From CAYFUR01 sp964346275 (GTDB lineage: Bacteria > Sumerlaeota > Sumerlaeia > SLMS01): 38,530 nucleotides of DNA. The stretch spans positions 1 through 38,530 of the forward strand of contig CAYFUR010000026.1 of NCBI GenBank assembly GCA_964346275.1, given 5' to 3'. The translations under genes were made by a program, and so were the position numbers. Shown in pieces: positions 24,537-32,704 of this stretch. Within the stretch, counting starts at the first letter, position 1, and every line of letters starts with the position of its first letter. Below the pieces are notes generated by a model. The model was not told the DNA's origin, ran no database searches, and saw only the letters and a list, made by a program, of their open reading frames with translations.

Positions 24537-25712
24537 TCATTTTCCGTTTTCGAAAAGATCCGGCTCTTGCGATTCCGGCTTTTTCCCATCCGCCTCCTTG
24601 GGTTCGTTCCCGGCGAGCAAGCGGGCCACCTTCGCCTGCGTCGTAGATTTCGGCAACTCCAGCCATTCCTCCGGCAACACCCAGCGGCCTTCTTCGTGTT
24701 TGGTGACCCATAGCCCCTTTTTCTTGGTTTTCTGCGCGGAAAAAACCGTCAGCGTAATCCTCCTCCGCATCACGGTGTGGTTCAGCCGCAGGATCGGCGT
24801 GCGAGCCTCCACCGCCAGCCCGGCCAGATCCCTGGCGGCCCGCCGCGCGGCATCCCGGCTTTCTTCGTTCGTACGGCAGACAACGCGCGGCAACTCCCAC
24901 ATTCCGGCGAAGCTCCCCCTGGCCGGGCGCCTCAACACAAGAAACCGCCCGTCCCGCCAGACCACCACCGCCGCCTCGCGCACACTCTCCATCGCTGGCT
25001 TGGGCTGGCGCTTGGGATAGGCCGTGGGCGTTCCCTCCGCATAAGCCCGGCAAGAACGCTTCACCGGGCAAACGGTGCACGCCGGCTTCTTGGGCTGGCA
25101 GACCAGCGCTCCCAATTCCATCATCGCCTGATTGAAATCGCCCGGGCGTTTGCGATCCAGCAGTTCCTCCGCCTCCTCCCGCAGGAGCCGCTTGCCCTTG
25201 GCGGATTTCACGTTGTCCTCGAGGGTGATGAGGCGCGCGATCACGCGCTCGATGTTCGCGTCCACGGCCGCCACGGGCTCGCCAAAAGCGATCGAGGCCA
25301 CTGCCGCGGCCGTGTAGTTTCCCATGCCGGGAAGTGCCAGAAGCAGTTCGAAACGTTCCGGAATGCGTCCCCCGAAATCCTCCATCACGCGCCGCGCCGC
25401 CCGGTGGAGGTTCCTCGCCCGGGCGTAGTATCCCAGGCCTGTCCACTCGTGCAGCACCTCGCCGGGGTCCGCCGCCGCAAGATCCTCCACCCGCGGCCAC
25501 CGCCGCAGAAACTGCTCCCAGCGCGGCTCCACCGCCCGCACCGTTGTTTGCTGCAGCATGATCTCCGAGAGCCAGATGGCATACGGATCCCGGCTCCGGC
25601 GCCATGGCAAGTCCCGCCAGTTCTGATCGTACCACGCCAGCAAAGCCCGCCGAAAAGCACTCCGGTTCTCGACGGACTTTGCCCTGGAAATGGATTCCGG
25701 CGATCGAGCCAT
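24537..25712 (-). CDS. mutY: A/G-specific adenine DNA glycosylase
   Basis: The 391-residue enzyme removes adenine mispaired with 8-oxoguanine, part of the GO mutation-avoidance system. The helix-hairpin-helix glycosylase core has SEIMLQQTT with catalytic Glu50, LPGMGNYTA as the hairpin and catalytic Asp151 in VDANIERV. Four cysteines (205, 212, 215, 221; spacing 6-2-5) bind the 4Fe-4S cluster. From about residue 238 a NUDIX-like domain follows (VVVWRDGRFLVLRRP, FAGMWELPR), which in MutY recognises 8-oxoG. It ends in a charged tail. The start ATG at 25712 is the first in the frame region without overlap, although the ribosome site is poor. Divergent from the lipoprotein gene at 25848. Confidence 0.96.
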   Translation of the reverse strand: MARSPESISRAKSVENRSAFRRALLAWYDQNWRDLPWRRSRDPYAIWLSEIMLQQTTVRAVEPRWEQFLRRWPRVEDLAAADPGEVLHEWTGLGYYARARNLHRAARRVMEDFGGRIPERFELLLALPGMGNYTAAAVASIAFGEPVAAVDANIERVIARLITLEDNVKSAKGKRLLREEAEELLDRKRPGDFNQAMMELGALVCQPKKPACTVCPVKRSCRAYAEGTPTAYPKRQPKPAMESVREAAVVVWRDGRFLVLRRPARGSFAGMWELPRVVCRTNEESRDAARRAARDLAGLAVEARTPILRLNHTVMRRRITLTVFSAQKTKKKGLWVTKHEEGRWVLPEEWLELPKSTTQAKVARLLAGNEPKEADGKKPESQEPDLFENGK

Positions 25713-25847
25713 CCTTCGAATTCAACTTTCCGGCGAAACATGCCTTGTCCGATATTTCTGGACCCTGGATGCCGCGAAGCCCAGTTTCATCAAAAGGTGG
25801 ATTCATTATTGCCATTGCTGAAGATTAAGAATACTGGGAGGCAGAAA

Positions 25848-26366
25848 GTGGCGAAACACCTCATCTCAATTCTCCTCGGGGCCATCCTCATTTCCGGTTG
25901 CGCATCTTCTGTTTCCGACTCTACTAGCCAAGAGAAAGAGGAATCGGAGCAACGCATGCTGGATCTCTCTCAATTCAAATGGAAAAATCGTCCTCTCTTC
26001 CTTCTCACCGAGTCGCCCCAGCATCCCAATTATGAACAGCAACTTTCTCACCTTCAGGGGCAGGAAGCGGAACTCGTTGATCGCGACATGGTCGTTTTCC
26101 ATGTCTTCAAATCGGGAGAGGCCTATTACCAAGTGCCTGATTCCTCGGCGTCCCTCAAGAAGATCGACCTGGAACAAGAATCGGCCAACTCCCTTCTGAA
26201 CATCATGGGCTATAATGGAAGCGGATTTCACCTGGTCCTGGTTGGAAAAGATGGAACCATGAAATTCCGGGACACCATTCCTGTCGAAATGGACAAAATC
26301 TACGAAATCATCGATGCCATGCCCATGCGCCAGGCCGAGATGGAAAAAAACAACTCATCCTCCTGA
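25848..26366 (+). CDS. DUF4174-family lipoprotein
   Basis: The 172-residue product starts with a lipoprotein signal (MAKHLISILLGAILISGC, lipobox ISGC), so it should be lipid-anchored on the periplasmic side. The mature part resembles DUF4174 proteins, which have a thioredoxin-like fold. It has RPLFLLTESPQHPNYEQQL, VVFHVF, FHLVLVGKDGTMKFRD and the closing IDAMPMRQAEM, a hallmark of the family. No redox cysteine pair is present, so it is not a thioredoxin. GTG 25848 has GGAGG six bases upstream. Its last 12 bases overlap the end of the convergent pabB gene. Function of the family is unknown. Confidence 0.88.
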   Translation: MAKHLISILLGAILISGCASSVSDSTSQEKEESEQRMLDLSQFKWKNRPLFLLTESPQHPNYEQQLSHLQGQEAELVDRDMVVFHVFKSGEAYYQVPDSSASLKKIDLEQESANSLLNIMGYNGSGFHLVLVGKDGTMKFRDTIPVEMDKIYEIIDAMPMRQAEMEKNNSSS

Positions 26367-27755
26367 CTCGCCCCGGCCGCTTGTCGCCCGCGCCAGTGCA
26401 TTCCGGAAAAAAGCCGCCTTCGTTTCGATTTCTTCCCATTCGTGTTTCGCCGTCGAATCGGCAACGATTCCCCCCCCGGCACGATATTCCACCCTTCCAT
26501 CGGGGCGAAAAAGCGCCGTGCGAATTGGCAAATTCAGATCGCAATCCCCATCGCTGTCGATCCAGCCGAGAGCGCCACAATAATGGCCCCGCGGCCCCGT
26601 TTCCAATTCCGACAGGATCTCCATTGCCCGCTTCTTCGGAGCGCCGGTCACGCTGCCGCCGGGAAACGTCGCGGCAAAAATGTCATACAGGCGCACCCCC
26701 GTTTTCAGCTTCCCCTTCACCGTCGATTCCATGTGAACCACCGTGGGATGTTCCACGATCTGCATCAGCGGCTCCGCCTCCACGGTTCCTGGCCGGCAAA
26801 TACGTCCCAGGTCGTTCCGCTCCAGATCGACGATCATCAGGTGTTCCGCCCGGTCTTTCTCGCGGTTGCCCAGCAGTTCCATCGCCTCCTGAACGCCGCC
26901 CATGCGGCCGCCGATCGGTTCCGTGCCTTTGATCGGACGGGTTTCAATCTCTTCACCCCGCCGGCGCAAAAACAACTCGGGAGAAAAGCTGAGCACTGTC
27001 GCCGAGGGCGTCATCAACGTCATGGCAAAGCTCGCCCCGCCCGCGCTCAGAGCCGCATCGAAAACCGTTTCCGGCCGGGCTTCAGTCCGGCCATAAAGCG
27101 GAAGAGTCATGTTCGCCTGGTAGATATCTCCCGCCATCAAATACTCGCCGATGCGATGGATTCTCGCGGCGTATTCCTCATAGCCCATCGCCGTTTCGAG
27201 ATCGGCCCCTTCGACTTTTTCTTCCAGGCGGTGGGGCACGATCGGTGGAGCGTCGTGGCCATAGGAAGTCGTTTGCAATTCCGGCGCGCCTTCCATCCAT
27301 CCCTCCGGGATCGTCCCGGCATAGCCAACGCGCTCGGTGCCCTCCCGGCTGTCCGGGCGGAAGGCATCGATAAACACAGCAGCAAAAAACTCGTCCTCCT
27401 CCAGATCGTCCGCGTGAGGGAAGCATTCCTCGTGCGGCGGAAACCACCGCCCGAATTCATAGCTCGCCGCAACCAGCGCCACCGGAAACGCCGGCTTGCC
27501 CGCCTTTGGTCCCGCCGCCGGCAAATGCTTTTTCATCGCCGCCAGCACCTCTTCCAACAACGCCAGTGGTTCTCCCTCCGACTGGTGAAAAGGCTCTTCA
27601 CGGCCAGTGGCATAAAGCCGGGTCATTCCCTTGGAAAACCGCAGCAAAACCAGCGGGGTTGTAAAAAGAAGAGCGCCCGGCTCCCATCCGTTGATTCCAT
27701 TGGACAGAAGAACGCCGCCTCCTATGGTCGGTTGGTGTTCAGTCGAATCGGGCAT
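26355..27755 (-). CDS. pabB: Aminodeoxychorismate synthase component I
   Basis: The 466-residue enzyme belongs to the chorismate-binding superfamily and probably makes 4-amino-4-deoxychorismate for folate synthesis. The C-terminal catalytic half shows TRPIKGT, MIVDLERNDLGR, VEHPTVVHMESTVKG, FPGGSVTGAPK and CGALGWI. It ends with AGGGIVADSTAKHEWEE, the order seen in PabB/TrpE. The PIKGT lysine motif is the one typical of PabB rather than TrpE. The N-terminal half is less conserved, as usual. ATG 27755 is preferred because the longer frame would overlap the divergent nuclease gene. The ribosome site is weak. pabA and pabC are not in the window. Confidence 0.9.
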   Translation of the reverse strand: MPDSTEHQPTIGGGVLLSNGINGWEPGALLFTTPLVLLRFSKGMTRLYATGREEPFHQSEGEPLALLEEVLAAMKKHLPAAGPKAGKPAFPVALVAASYEFGRWFPPHEECFPHADDLEEDEFFAAVFIDAFRPDSREGTERVGYAGTIPEGWMEGAPELQTTSYGHDAPPIVPHRLEEKVEGADLETAMGYEEYAARIHRIGEYLMAGDIYQANMTLPLYGRTEARPETVFDAALSAGGASFAMTLMTPSATVLSFSPELFLRRRGEEIETRPIKGTEPIGGRMGGVQEAMELLGNREKDRAEHLMIVDLERNDLGRICRPGTVEAEPLMQIVEHPTVVHMESTVKGKLKTGVRLYDIFAATFPGGSVTGAPKKRAMEILSELETGPRGHYCGALGWIDSDGDCDLNLPIRTALFRPDGRVEYRAGGGIVADSTAKHEWEEIETKAAFFRNALARATSGRGESGG

Positions 27756-27831
27756 GAGTAGTTGTCTGGACTCCGGGTTGAGTGGTTCGAAAAAAATACG
27801 CGATATTTCGCCCAGATTAAATTCGGGACAA

Positions 27832-28455
27832 ATGCGACCTTCATCTTCACAACGCAAGAAAAGGAACAGCCCGTCCCCTCCCAGTGGCCGCCGCAAAGCG
27901 GTCCTCGCCATCCTCATCGCCGCATTGGCCGTTCTTGCAGTCACGGGCGTCGAGCATTATTACCAGCCCCTGGGCAAGCCGGAAGGCATCGACCCCAGCG
28001 CCCTGACGCCCATGGATCCCCTCCCCGGGCGGGACACGATGACCTATTCCTACGTCGTCGCGCGGGTAAAGCGAATCGTGGATGGTGACACCCTTGTCGT
28101 GGAAACAGCCGGACGGGAAGACCGCGTGCGCCTCCTTCGCGTGGATACCCCGGAAATCCACCGCGCCGAAACCGAACGGAGAGAGTCCCTGGCGCGGGAG
28201 GCGGAAGAATATGCCCAGCTTCATCTCCAAGGGCGCCAAATCCGGCTCGAAACCGCCGGCGGGGGAGAGCGTGACCGATACGGCCGCCTGCTCGCCTATG
28301 TTCTCATCGAAGGGAAAAACTTCAATATCGAACTCGTGCGGCAAGGTTATTCCCGCTACGAGACCGGATTTGGGAAAAGTCAACTCTACGGGGAAGCCTT
28401 CCGCGAGGCGGAGCAAGAAGCCCGTCTCGCCGGACGCGGCTTGTGGCAGGAATGA
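27832..28455 (+). CDS. Membrane-anchored thermonuclease-family (SNase-like) nuclease
   Basis: The 207-residue protein has a short basic N-terminus, one hydrophobic segment (AVLAILIAALAVLAVTGV, about 25-42) and a staphylococcal-nuclease OB-fold domain. The catalytic set is present: Arg and Glu in RLLRVDTPEI and the second Arg in DRYGRLLAYV. Further family motifs are RIVDGDTL and LVRQGYSRYE. Such enzymes are Ca2+-dependent nucleases; the anchor would place the domain on the periplasmic side. ATG 27832 has GGGA five bases upstream. Its gene is divergent from pabB, with 76 nt between. The stop codon lies within an AT hairpin. Confidence 0.9.
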   Translation: MRPSSSQRKKRNSPSPPSGRRKAVLAILIAALAVLAVTGVEHYYQPLGKPEGIDPSALTPMDPLPGRDTMTYSYVVARVKRIVDGDTLVVETAGREDRVRLLRVDTPEIHRAETERRESLAREAEEYAQLHLQGRQIRLETAGGGERDRYGRLLAYVLIEGKNFNIELVRQGYSRYETGFGKSQLYGEAFREAEQEARLAGRGLWQE

Positions 28456-28812
28456 GAAAATGGGTATTTTTTTTCTCACAAACTGTTGCAGAACCGTTGC
28501 GCCGCTGCGACATTCCCGTGGCGAGGTCAAGAAAAACCCCGAAAACCTCCTTCCGCTCCAAGGTGCTTTCGCCGGTGGCGAACAACCACCGAATCCTCAG
28601 GGTTTCAGCGCCTTATAGCGAGAAACAAAATGGCCCCGGGAAAAAACCCGGGGCCATTTCGTACCCTGCTCAGAGATAGCTCCTCTTCGTTCGCCCCTCA
28701 CACTGATGCAATTAGGACGCCATTTTCACCAGCTCGGCGTGGAAATCCCGAAAAACCTTGCAACCGGTGAATTTGCGCCCGCTCTTATCCGCAACCCCAG
28801 GAGGCCGCTTTC
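28456..28812 (+). other. Gene-free interval with several stem-loops; possible long 3' leader or small RNA
   Basis: No convincing gene lies here. TGAGAAAA at 28453-28460 can pair with TTTTCTCA just downstream, within a T-rich tract. Next come a possible GAGGT/ACCTC stem and TTCGCC-GGT-GGCGAA around 28570, then the strong hairpin at 28631-28656. This could be the 3' region of the nuclease transcript, the leader of the 28813 gene or a small RNA. I recognise no known RNA family. Confidence 0.4.
28631..28656 (+). terminator. Strong hairpin, probable terminator
   Basis: A perfect 10-bp stem (TGGCCCCGGG with CCCGGGGCCA) has an A6 loop and is flanked by ACAAAA before and TTTCGT after. The T tract is short on both strands. 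It most likely ends transcription from the nuclease side before the SDR-like gene at 28813. Confidence 0.6.
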
Positions 28813-29421
28813 ATGACAAAAGGACAATTCCGACAGAAAACCGCTCTCATTCTCGGTGCGGATACGCCCGCGGGCCGCTCGGTGGCGCTCAAATTCTCCC
28901 GACTCGGCTCCCACGTCGTCATTTCGGGATTCGACGAAGACAGCCTCGAACTTCTTGCCCGCCTTATCCGAGACAAAGGGGGCGACCCGGTCATTGCCCT
29001 TCTGCCGGAGGATCGCGATGGAATCACCGCGGAACTGCGGGAAAAACGCAGCCTCTTTGGCCACTACCACGCAATTGTCAACGCCACCGCTGCGTCATCT
29101 TATCACGGCGATGCGCGCCGCGACGCCATCGACCGCTCTCATTTGCTCGCGGATTTGGTGCGCGGCCTCGCTTCCGGCCGCGGAAGCCTCCGCTTCTTTA
29201 CCATCTGGCCCGATGATGCCGGGGAAGAGCCGCAAATCCCTCCTCCCTTCTGGCACAGCCTGATTCGGGTTTCCCGGGTTGCAGGCATGGATACCGGGAC
29301 AGAAGAGGAAACCGAAGTGCGACCCGCCGCCGTCGCCGAAGCCCTCGCCGCCCTGCTCCAATGCGATCCCTCCGCCTGCCCCGTTGAAGTCCGCCTCGAA
29401 CCCCGCCAGGGCAAAGTCTGA
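28813..29421 (+). CDS. SDR-like Rossmann protein lacking the catalytic Tyr/Lys
   Basis: The 202-residue protein starts like a short-chain dehydrogenase: TALILGADTPAGRSVALKF is the dinucleotide loop, GSHVVISGFDEDSLELLA the second strand and helix, and AIVNATAAS stands where SDRs have NNAG. The expected YxxxK does not appear. The region around PPFWHSLIRVSRV, where it would fall, has neither residue, and the protein is shorter than usual (about 250). It may therefore bind a nucleotide without being a reductase, or act on something else. ATG 28813 has AGGAGG nine bases upstream. The ArgC-like gene follows 127 nt later on the same strand. Confidence 0.75.
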   Translation: MTKGQFRQKTALILGADTPAGRSVALKFSRLGSHVVISGFDEDSLELLARLIRDKGGDPVIALLPEDRDGITAELREKRSLFGHYHAIVNATAASSYHGDARRDAIDRSHLLADLVRGLASGRGSLRFFTIWPDDAGEEPQIPPPFWHSLIRVSRVAGMDTGTEEETEVRPAAVAEALAALLQCDPSACPVEVRLEPRQGKV

Positions 29422-29548
29422 ATTGCTCCCCATCTGCGGCCCATCGGGAAGCCCGTACCCGCTTCATGATCCCTCTTGCTTTGCCTTAAAGGGCCAACTA
29501 TCGTCCCAACTCTGAAACAACCAGACAACCCTCAAGGAACGAGACGGC

Positions 29549-30583
29549 ATGGTCGAATCCGTAGATGTTGGCGTTGTGGAGGTCCAAACCCAGGTCGCCC
29601 GGGAGTTGATCAAACTTCTGCTGCGCCATCCCCAAGTCAACATCGTCGCGCTGCAAACCAGCGAGGAGCTCAGCGGTGACCTGGCCGATCTCTACGGAGA
29701 ATTCCGCGGCCGCGAAGGCCTTCCACAGGTCGAGCCCCTCAATGCATCCAAACTCGTCGAGCATTGCCACGCCGTTTTCATCTGCGCCCCCCATGGCGTC
29801 TCACTCAAAATCACACCCGAACTCATCGATGAACGCATCCGCGTCTTCGATCTCAGCAGCGATTTCCGTTTTCGCGAACGCGAAAATTACCGCCGCGTTT
29901 TTGGCAGGGAACATCCCTTTCCCGAATGGAATCAAAAAGCGGTCTACGGCCTTCCCGAGCTATACAGGCCCAATCTTCCCGGCTCCCAGCTCGTTTCCCT
30001 TCCCGGCCACTACGCCACGGCAACCCTTCTTGCCCTCGCGCCACTGCTCAGACGCGATTTGATCTCTCCCGACGGCATCATCGCGGATTGCAAATGCGGC
30101 TATTCCGCCTTCCATCGCCTCCCTGCTTCGGAAAGCGAGTTCTGTGAAGCGGATGGCACCGTCCTGCCCAACTATCCCCGCGTTGTGCACCAACACGCGG
30201 AAATCGAGGAACACTTGCGCCGGATTTCCGGTGAAAACCACCACGTCACACTCGTTCCCTTTCTCGTCCCCATTCGCCGGGGCCTTCTCGCAACCTGTTA
30301 CGTCAAAATGAGCGAAAAGATGGACGAGACGGAGCTGCGCCGCCTCTATGACGATTCCTACAAATCCGAGCCGTTCGTCCGCATTCTAAAGGGCGACACG
30401 CTCCCCCGGACCGGTGATGTGGAGGGTTTCAATTATTGCGATATATCCGTTCGTGTCGAGCGCGGCGGAAAACAACTGGTCCTTCTCTCGGCCATTGACA
30501 ACCTGGGCAAAGGCGCCGCGGGCCAGGCGATTCAATGCTTTAACCTCAGCTATCGAATCCCTGAAACCCGCTCGCTCCTGTGA
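29549..30583 (+). CDS. ArgC homologue (N-acetyl-gamma-glutamyl-phosphate reductase-like) with lost active site
   Basis: The 344-residue protein aligns by eye over the whole length of ArgC, which reduces N-acetylglutamyl phosphate with NADPH in arginine synthesis. Conserved stretches include LLRHPQV, FDLSSDFRF, AVYGLPELYR, ATATLLALAPLL, PIRRGLLATCYV and NLGKGAAGQAIQ. Key sites differ. The N-terminal GxxGxxG NADP loop reads EVQTQVA (Glu11, Thr14, Ala17 in place of glycines). The catalytic Cys of PGCYPTA is His154 in LPGHYATA. SGAG reads SAFH. The frame is otherwise intact, so this looks like a maintained pseudo-enzyme or an enzyme with a changed reaction. No other arg gene is nearby. ATG 29549 has AAGGA about ten bases upstream. 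It ends one base before the convergent peroxiredoxin gene. Confidence 0.85.
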   Translation: MVESVDVGVVEVQTQVARELIKLLLRHPQVNIVALQTSEELSGDLADLYGEFRGREGLPQVEPLNASKLVEHCHAVFICAPHGVSLKITPELIDERIRVFDLSSDFRFRERENYRRVFGREHPFPEWNQKAVYGLPELYRPNLPGSQLVSLPGHYATATLLALAPLLRRDLISPDGIIADCKCGYSAFHRLPASESEFCEADGTVLPNYPRVVHQHAEIEEHLRRISGENHHVTLVPFLVPIRRGLLATCYVKMSEKMDETELRRLYDDSYKSEPFVRILKGDTLPRTGDVEGFNYCDISVRVERGGKQLVLLSAIDNLGKGAAGQAIQCFNLSYRIPETRSLL

Positions 30584-30584
30584 T

Positions 30585-31160
30585 TCAGCCATCCAGCGAA
30601 GCGAGAATCTCCGAATTCGCCGGCATTCCCCGCTCGGCAAAAACAATCACCCCATCCTTGTCGATCGCATAGACAGTTCGTTTGGGAAATCCCATGGCTC
30701 CCTGAGCGCCGTATGCGCGAATCATCTCCTCCTCTGAATCCACGAGGAGGGGAAAAGGAAAATCATACTTCTCGGCAAACTTCGAATGGGATTCGGATCC
30801 CGCCGGATTCACCCCCAGAACCGCCACCTCGGAATCCTGGAACTGGCTCCAGTCGTCACGAATGGCGCAAAGCTGCGCCGTGCACCCCGGGGTGTTGTCT
30901 CCCGGATAGAATACAAGCACGAGTTTTTCATTTCCCGTATAATCACTCAATCGGTGCATCTGCCCCGATTCGTCCTGAACGGCAAAGTCGGGGGCTTTCT
31001 GTCCGACGGACAGCATCTCCGATGGATCCTGGGTTGCCCCCGTCTCCGGGGTCTGGCTCGCCGGTGCGCTTGTGTTGTTTCTCGTGCACCCGGAGAGAAC
31101 CGCCATGGCCCCGAGCAGCGTTGCTGAAAGCTTGAGAAAAGGCATTTTCATGGAAATCAT
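30585..31160 (-). CDS. Lipoprotein peroxiredoxin (Bcp/PrxQ-like)
   Basis: The 191-residue protein has a lipoprotein signal with lipobox LSGC (AVLSGCTRNN), a Ser/Thr/Pro-rich spacer and then an AhpC/TSA-type thioredoxin fold. FYPGDNTPGCTAQLCAIRDDW carries the peroxidatic Cys in TPGCT and a second Cys five residues later, the arrangement of Bcp/PrxQ. These enzymes reduce peroxides and are recycled by thiol donors. FPKRTVYAIDKDG completes the fold. Bcp is normally cytosolic, so export is a variation, implying periplasmic peroxide defence. Either of two close ATGs (31160, 31151) could start it. It is divergent from the 31295 gene. Confidence 0.92.
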   Translation of the reverse strand: MISMKMPFLKLSATLLGAMAVLSGCTRNNTSAPASQTPETGATQDPSEMLSVGQKAPDFAVQDESGQMHRLSDYTGNEKLVLVFYPGDNTPGCTAQLCAIRDDWSQFQDSEVAVLGVNPAGSESHSKFAEKYDFPFPLLVDSEEEMIRAYGAQGAMGFPKRTVYAIDKDGVIVFAERGMPANSEILASLDG

Positions 31161-31294
31161 GTCTCTCTTCTGTTAGATGGGTTTTTTTGCTTGCCGCGTG
31201 CGATAAAGCAACTCACAGGCCCAACCCTGGCAAGGCCTGCCAGGTCAGAAGGTCAACGCGGCAACCACCGCATTCACTTGAGGGGATATTTCAC

Positions 31295-32596
31295 ATGGAA
31301 GAGGACAGGCAATCCCGATCCTGGGCCCGGGTTTTTCTCATCATATCCGGATTCCTGATCGTATTCCTTTTCCTCCTTCTCTGGCAGCTCCGCCAAGGCT
31401 CACAGCCCCGCGATGGCTGGCTCAAGGAGGCTGATCGCCACCTTCGAACGGAAACCCGCGAAAACGCCTTGGTCCCGATTATCGAGGCTTTTCACCAGAC
31501 CGAGTGGGAGGCTCTCTCCGAACACCGGCCCCGCCTCGCCGCCATTGCATCCCGCGGCTGGTCCGAAGCCACCCCTGAGACCGGCGAACTGATCGAGCGC
31601 CATCGCGTTCCCATCTCTCTGATCACGCGCTCCGCTTCCTTTGATTCCCTGTCATTTCCGCCAACCAGCTCCCGCGGCCTCGAGATGCCCCGCCCGGACA
31701 TCGGTGAGGTCCACGAATTCACCCTTCTCCTCGTTGCGAATGCCCAGCGCGCCCTCGCCCTCGGCAGAACCGAGGACGGCATCGAGCGCCTGCTGGAAGC
31801 ACTGCGCTTCGGCCAGCGCTTTTGCCGTCCCCGCGACCAATCCTCCCTTCCCCAGCATGTCGCCGGCCTTTCCTCCATGGAAATCTCCCTCCAGACACTC
31901 CGGCGCGCCCTCCAGCAAAACACCTTCTCGGAAGAAATGCTCCAAAAGGTGCAAACTCAAATCGCCGCCATTGAACAAGACTATGTCTCCATCACCGAAG
32001 CCCTCCGTGCTGAAGCGGAAATCTTCCGCCGCGAAATGACCGAGCGATTCGAAAGCACACAGCGCCTCGCCCAGGGGCTCCAATTTTACGACGAAGACCT
32101 GGCGCCACGCGGAGCCATGAATCTCGCCAAAGCCCTTCAGGCGGACACGCTCACCTTCTCCCAGGAGCATGACCGTGTTTGGAGCGAACTGGAAAGCATC
32201 TTCAGCCAGCCCATCTTCGAACAGCCCGTGATAGACGCCAAGTGGTTTCAAACCGCTACGGAAAACAGGCTCGTCTGGCGCGAATACTCCAGCATTTCCC
32301 CGCTGTTGATCCGCGAGGCCGTCTTGCTTGCACAACTTCGCCTTGTGCAGCTGCTTTGCGAGAGGCCGTTAACGCCGGATCAGATTCAACACTCTGGCTT
32401 GACCGATCCTTTTTCCGGAGAGCCATTCCAGCTTTCCGCCGACCGCCTTTTCTCCATCGGACCCGACCAGGCCACCCAGCAAGGGACCATGATTTACGAT
32501 CCCCAGGAGGGAATCACCTCCCAGGGCGACATCGTGGTCTTTCCCCGCGAAGAAGCCCTTTCTCCTCAGCGGGAGGAAGAAGGCCCGCCGGCGTAA
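31295..32596 (+). CDS. Single-pass membrane protein with planctomycete-like C-terminus, unknown function
   Basis: The 433-residue protein has a short charged N-terminus, one membrane helix (VFLIISGFLIVFLFLLLWQL, about 12-31) and a large helical extracytoplasmic part. The middle has helical repeats (TLLLVANAQRALALGRTEDGIERLLEALRFG) suggesting a TPR-like or alpha-solenoid texture. The end, LTDPFSGEPFQLS...RLFSIGPDQ...GDIVVFPRE, resembles a C-terminal pattern I associate with many uncharacterised planctomycete proteins. ATG 31295 follows AGGGG at a workable distance; a longer frame to 31187 has no support. No enzyme motif is seen and the function is unknown. Confidence 0.8.
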   Translation: MEEDRQSRSWARVFLIISGFLIVFLFLLLWQLRQGSQPRDGWLKEADRHLRTETRENALVPIIEAFHQTEWEALSEHRPRLAAIASRGWSEATPETGELIERHRVPISLITRSASFDSLSFPPTSSRGLEMPRPDIGEVHEFTLLLVANAQRALALGRTEDGIERLLEALRFGQRFCRPRDQSSLPQHVAGLSSMEISLQTLRRALQQNTFSEEMLQKVQTQIAAIEQDYVSITEALRAEAEIFRREMTERFESTQRLAQGLQFYDEDLAPRGAMNLAKALQADTLTFSQEHDRVWSELESIFSQPIFEQPVIDAKWFQTATENRLVWREYSSISPLLIREAVLLAQLRLVQLLCERPLTPDQIQHSGLTDPFSGEPFQLSADRLFSIGPDQATQQGTMIYDPQEGITSQGDIVVFPREEALSPQREEEGPPA

Positions 32597-32704
32597 CAAA
32601 GCGTGCGCCGCAAAGGTGGCCTTTCAGAAAGCCGTGCGGGGATCAAGGCGCCGGCGAACCCCTCATCCTTGGATATCCCGAATTGCCATGGCCAGGCCCG
32701 CTTT

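Noticed and set aside
24356..25020. Short frames on both strands over the mutY 3' end (24356-24589 and 24412-25020)
   Set aside because: They overlap mutY in other frames, lack ribosome sites and show no domain.
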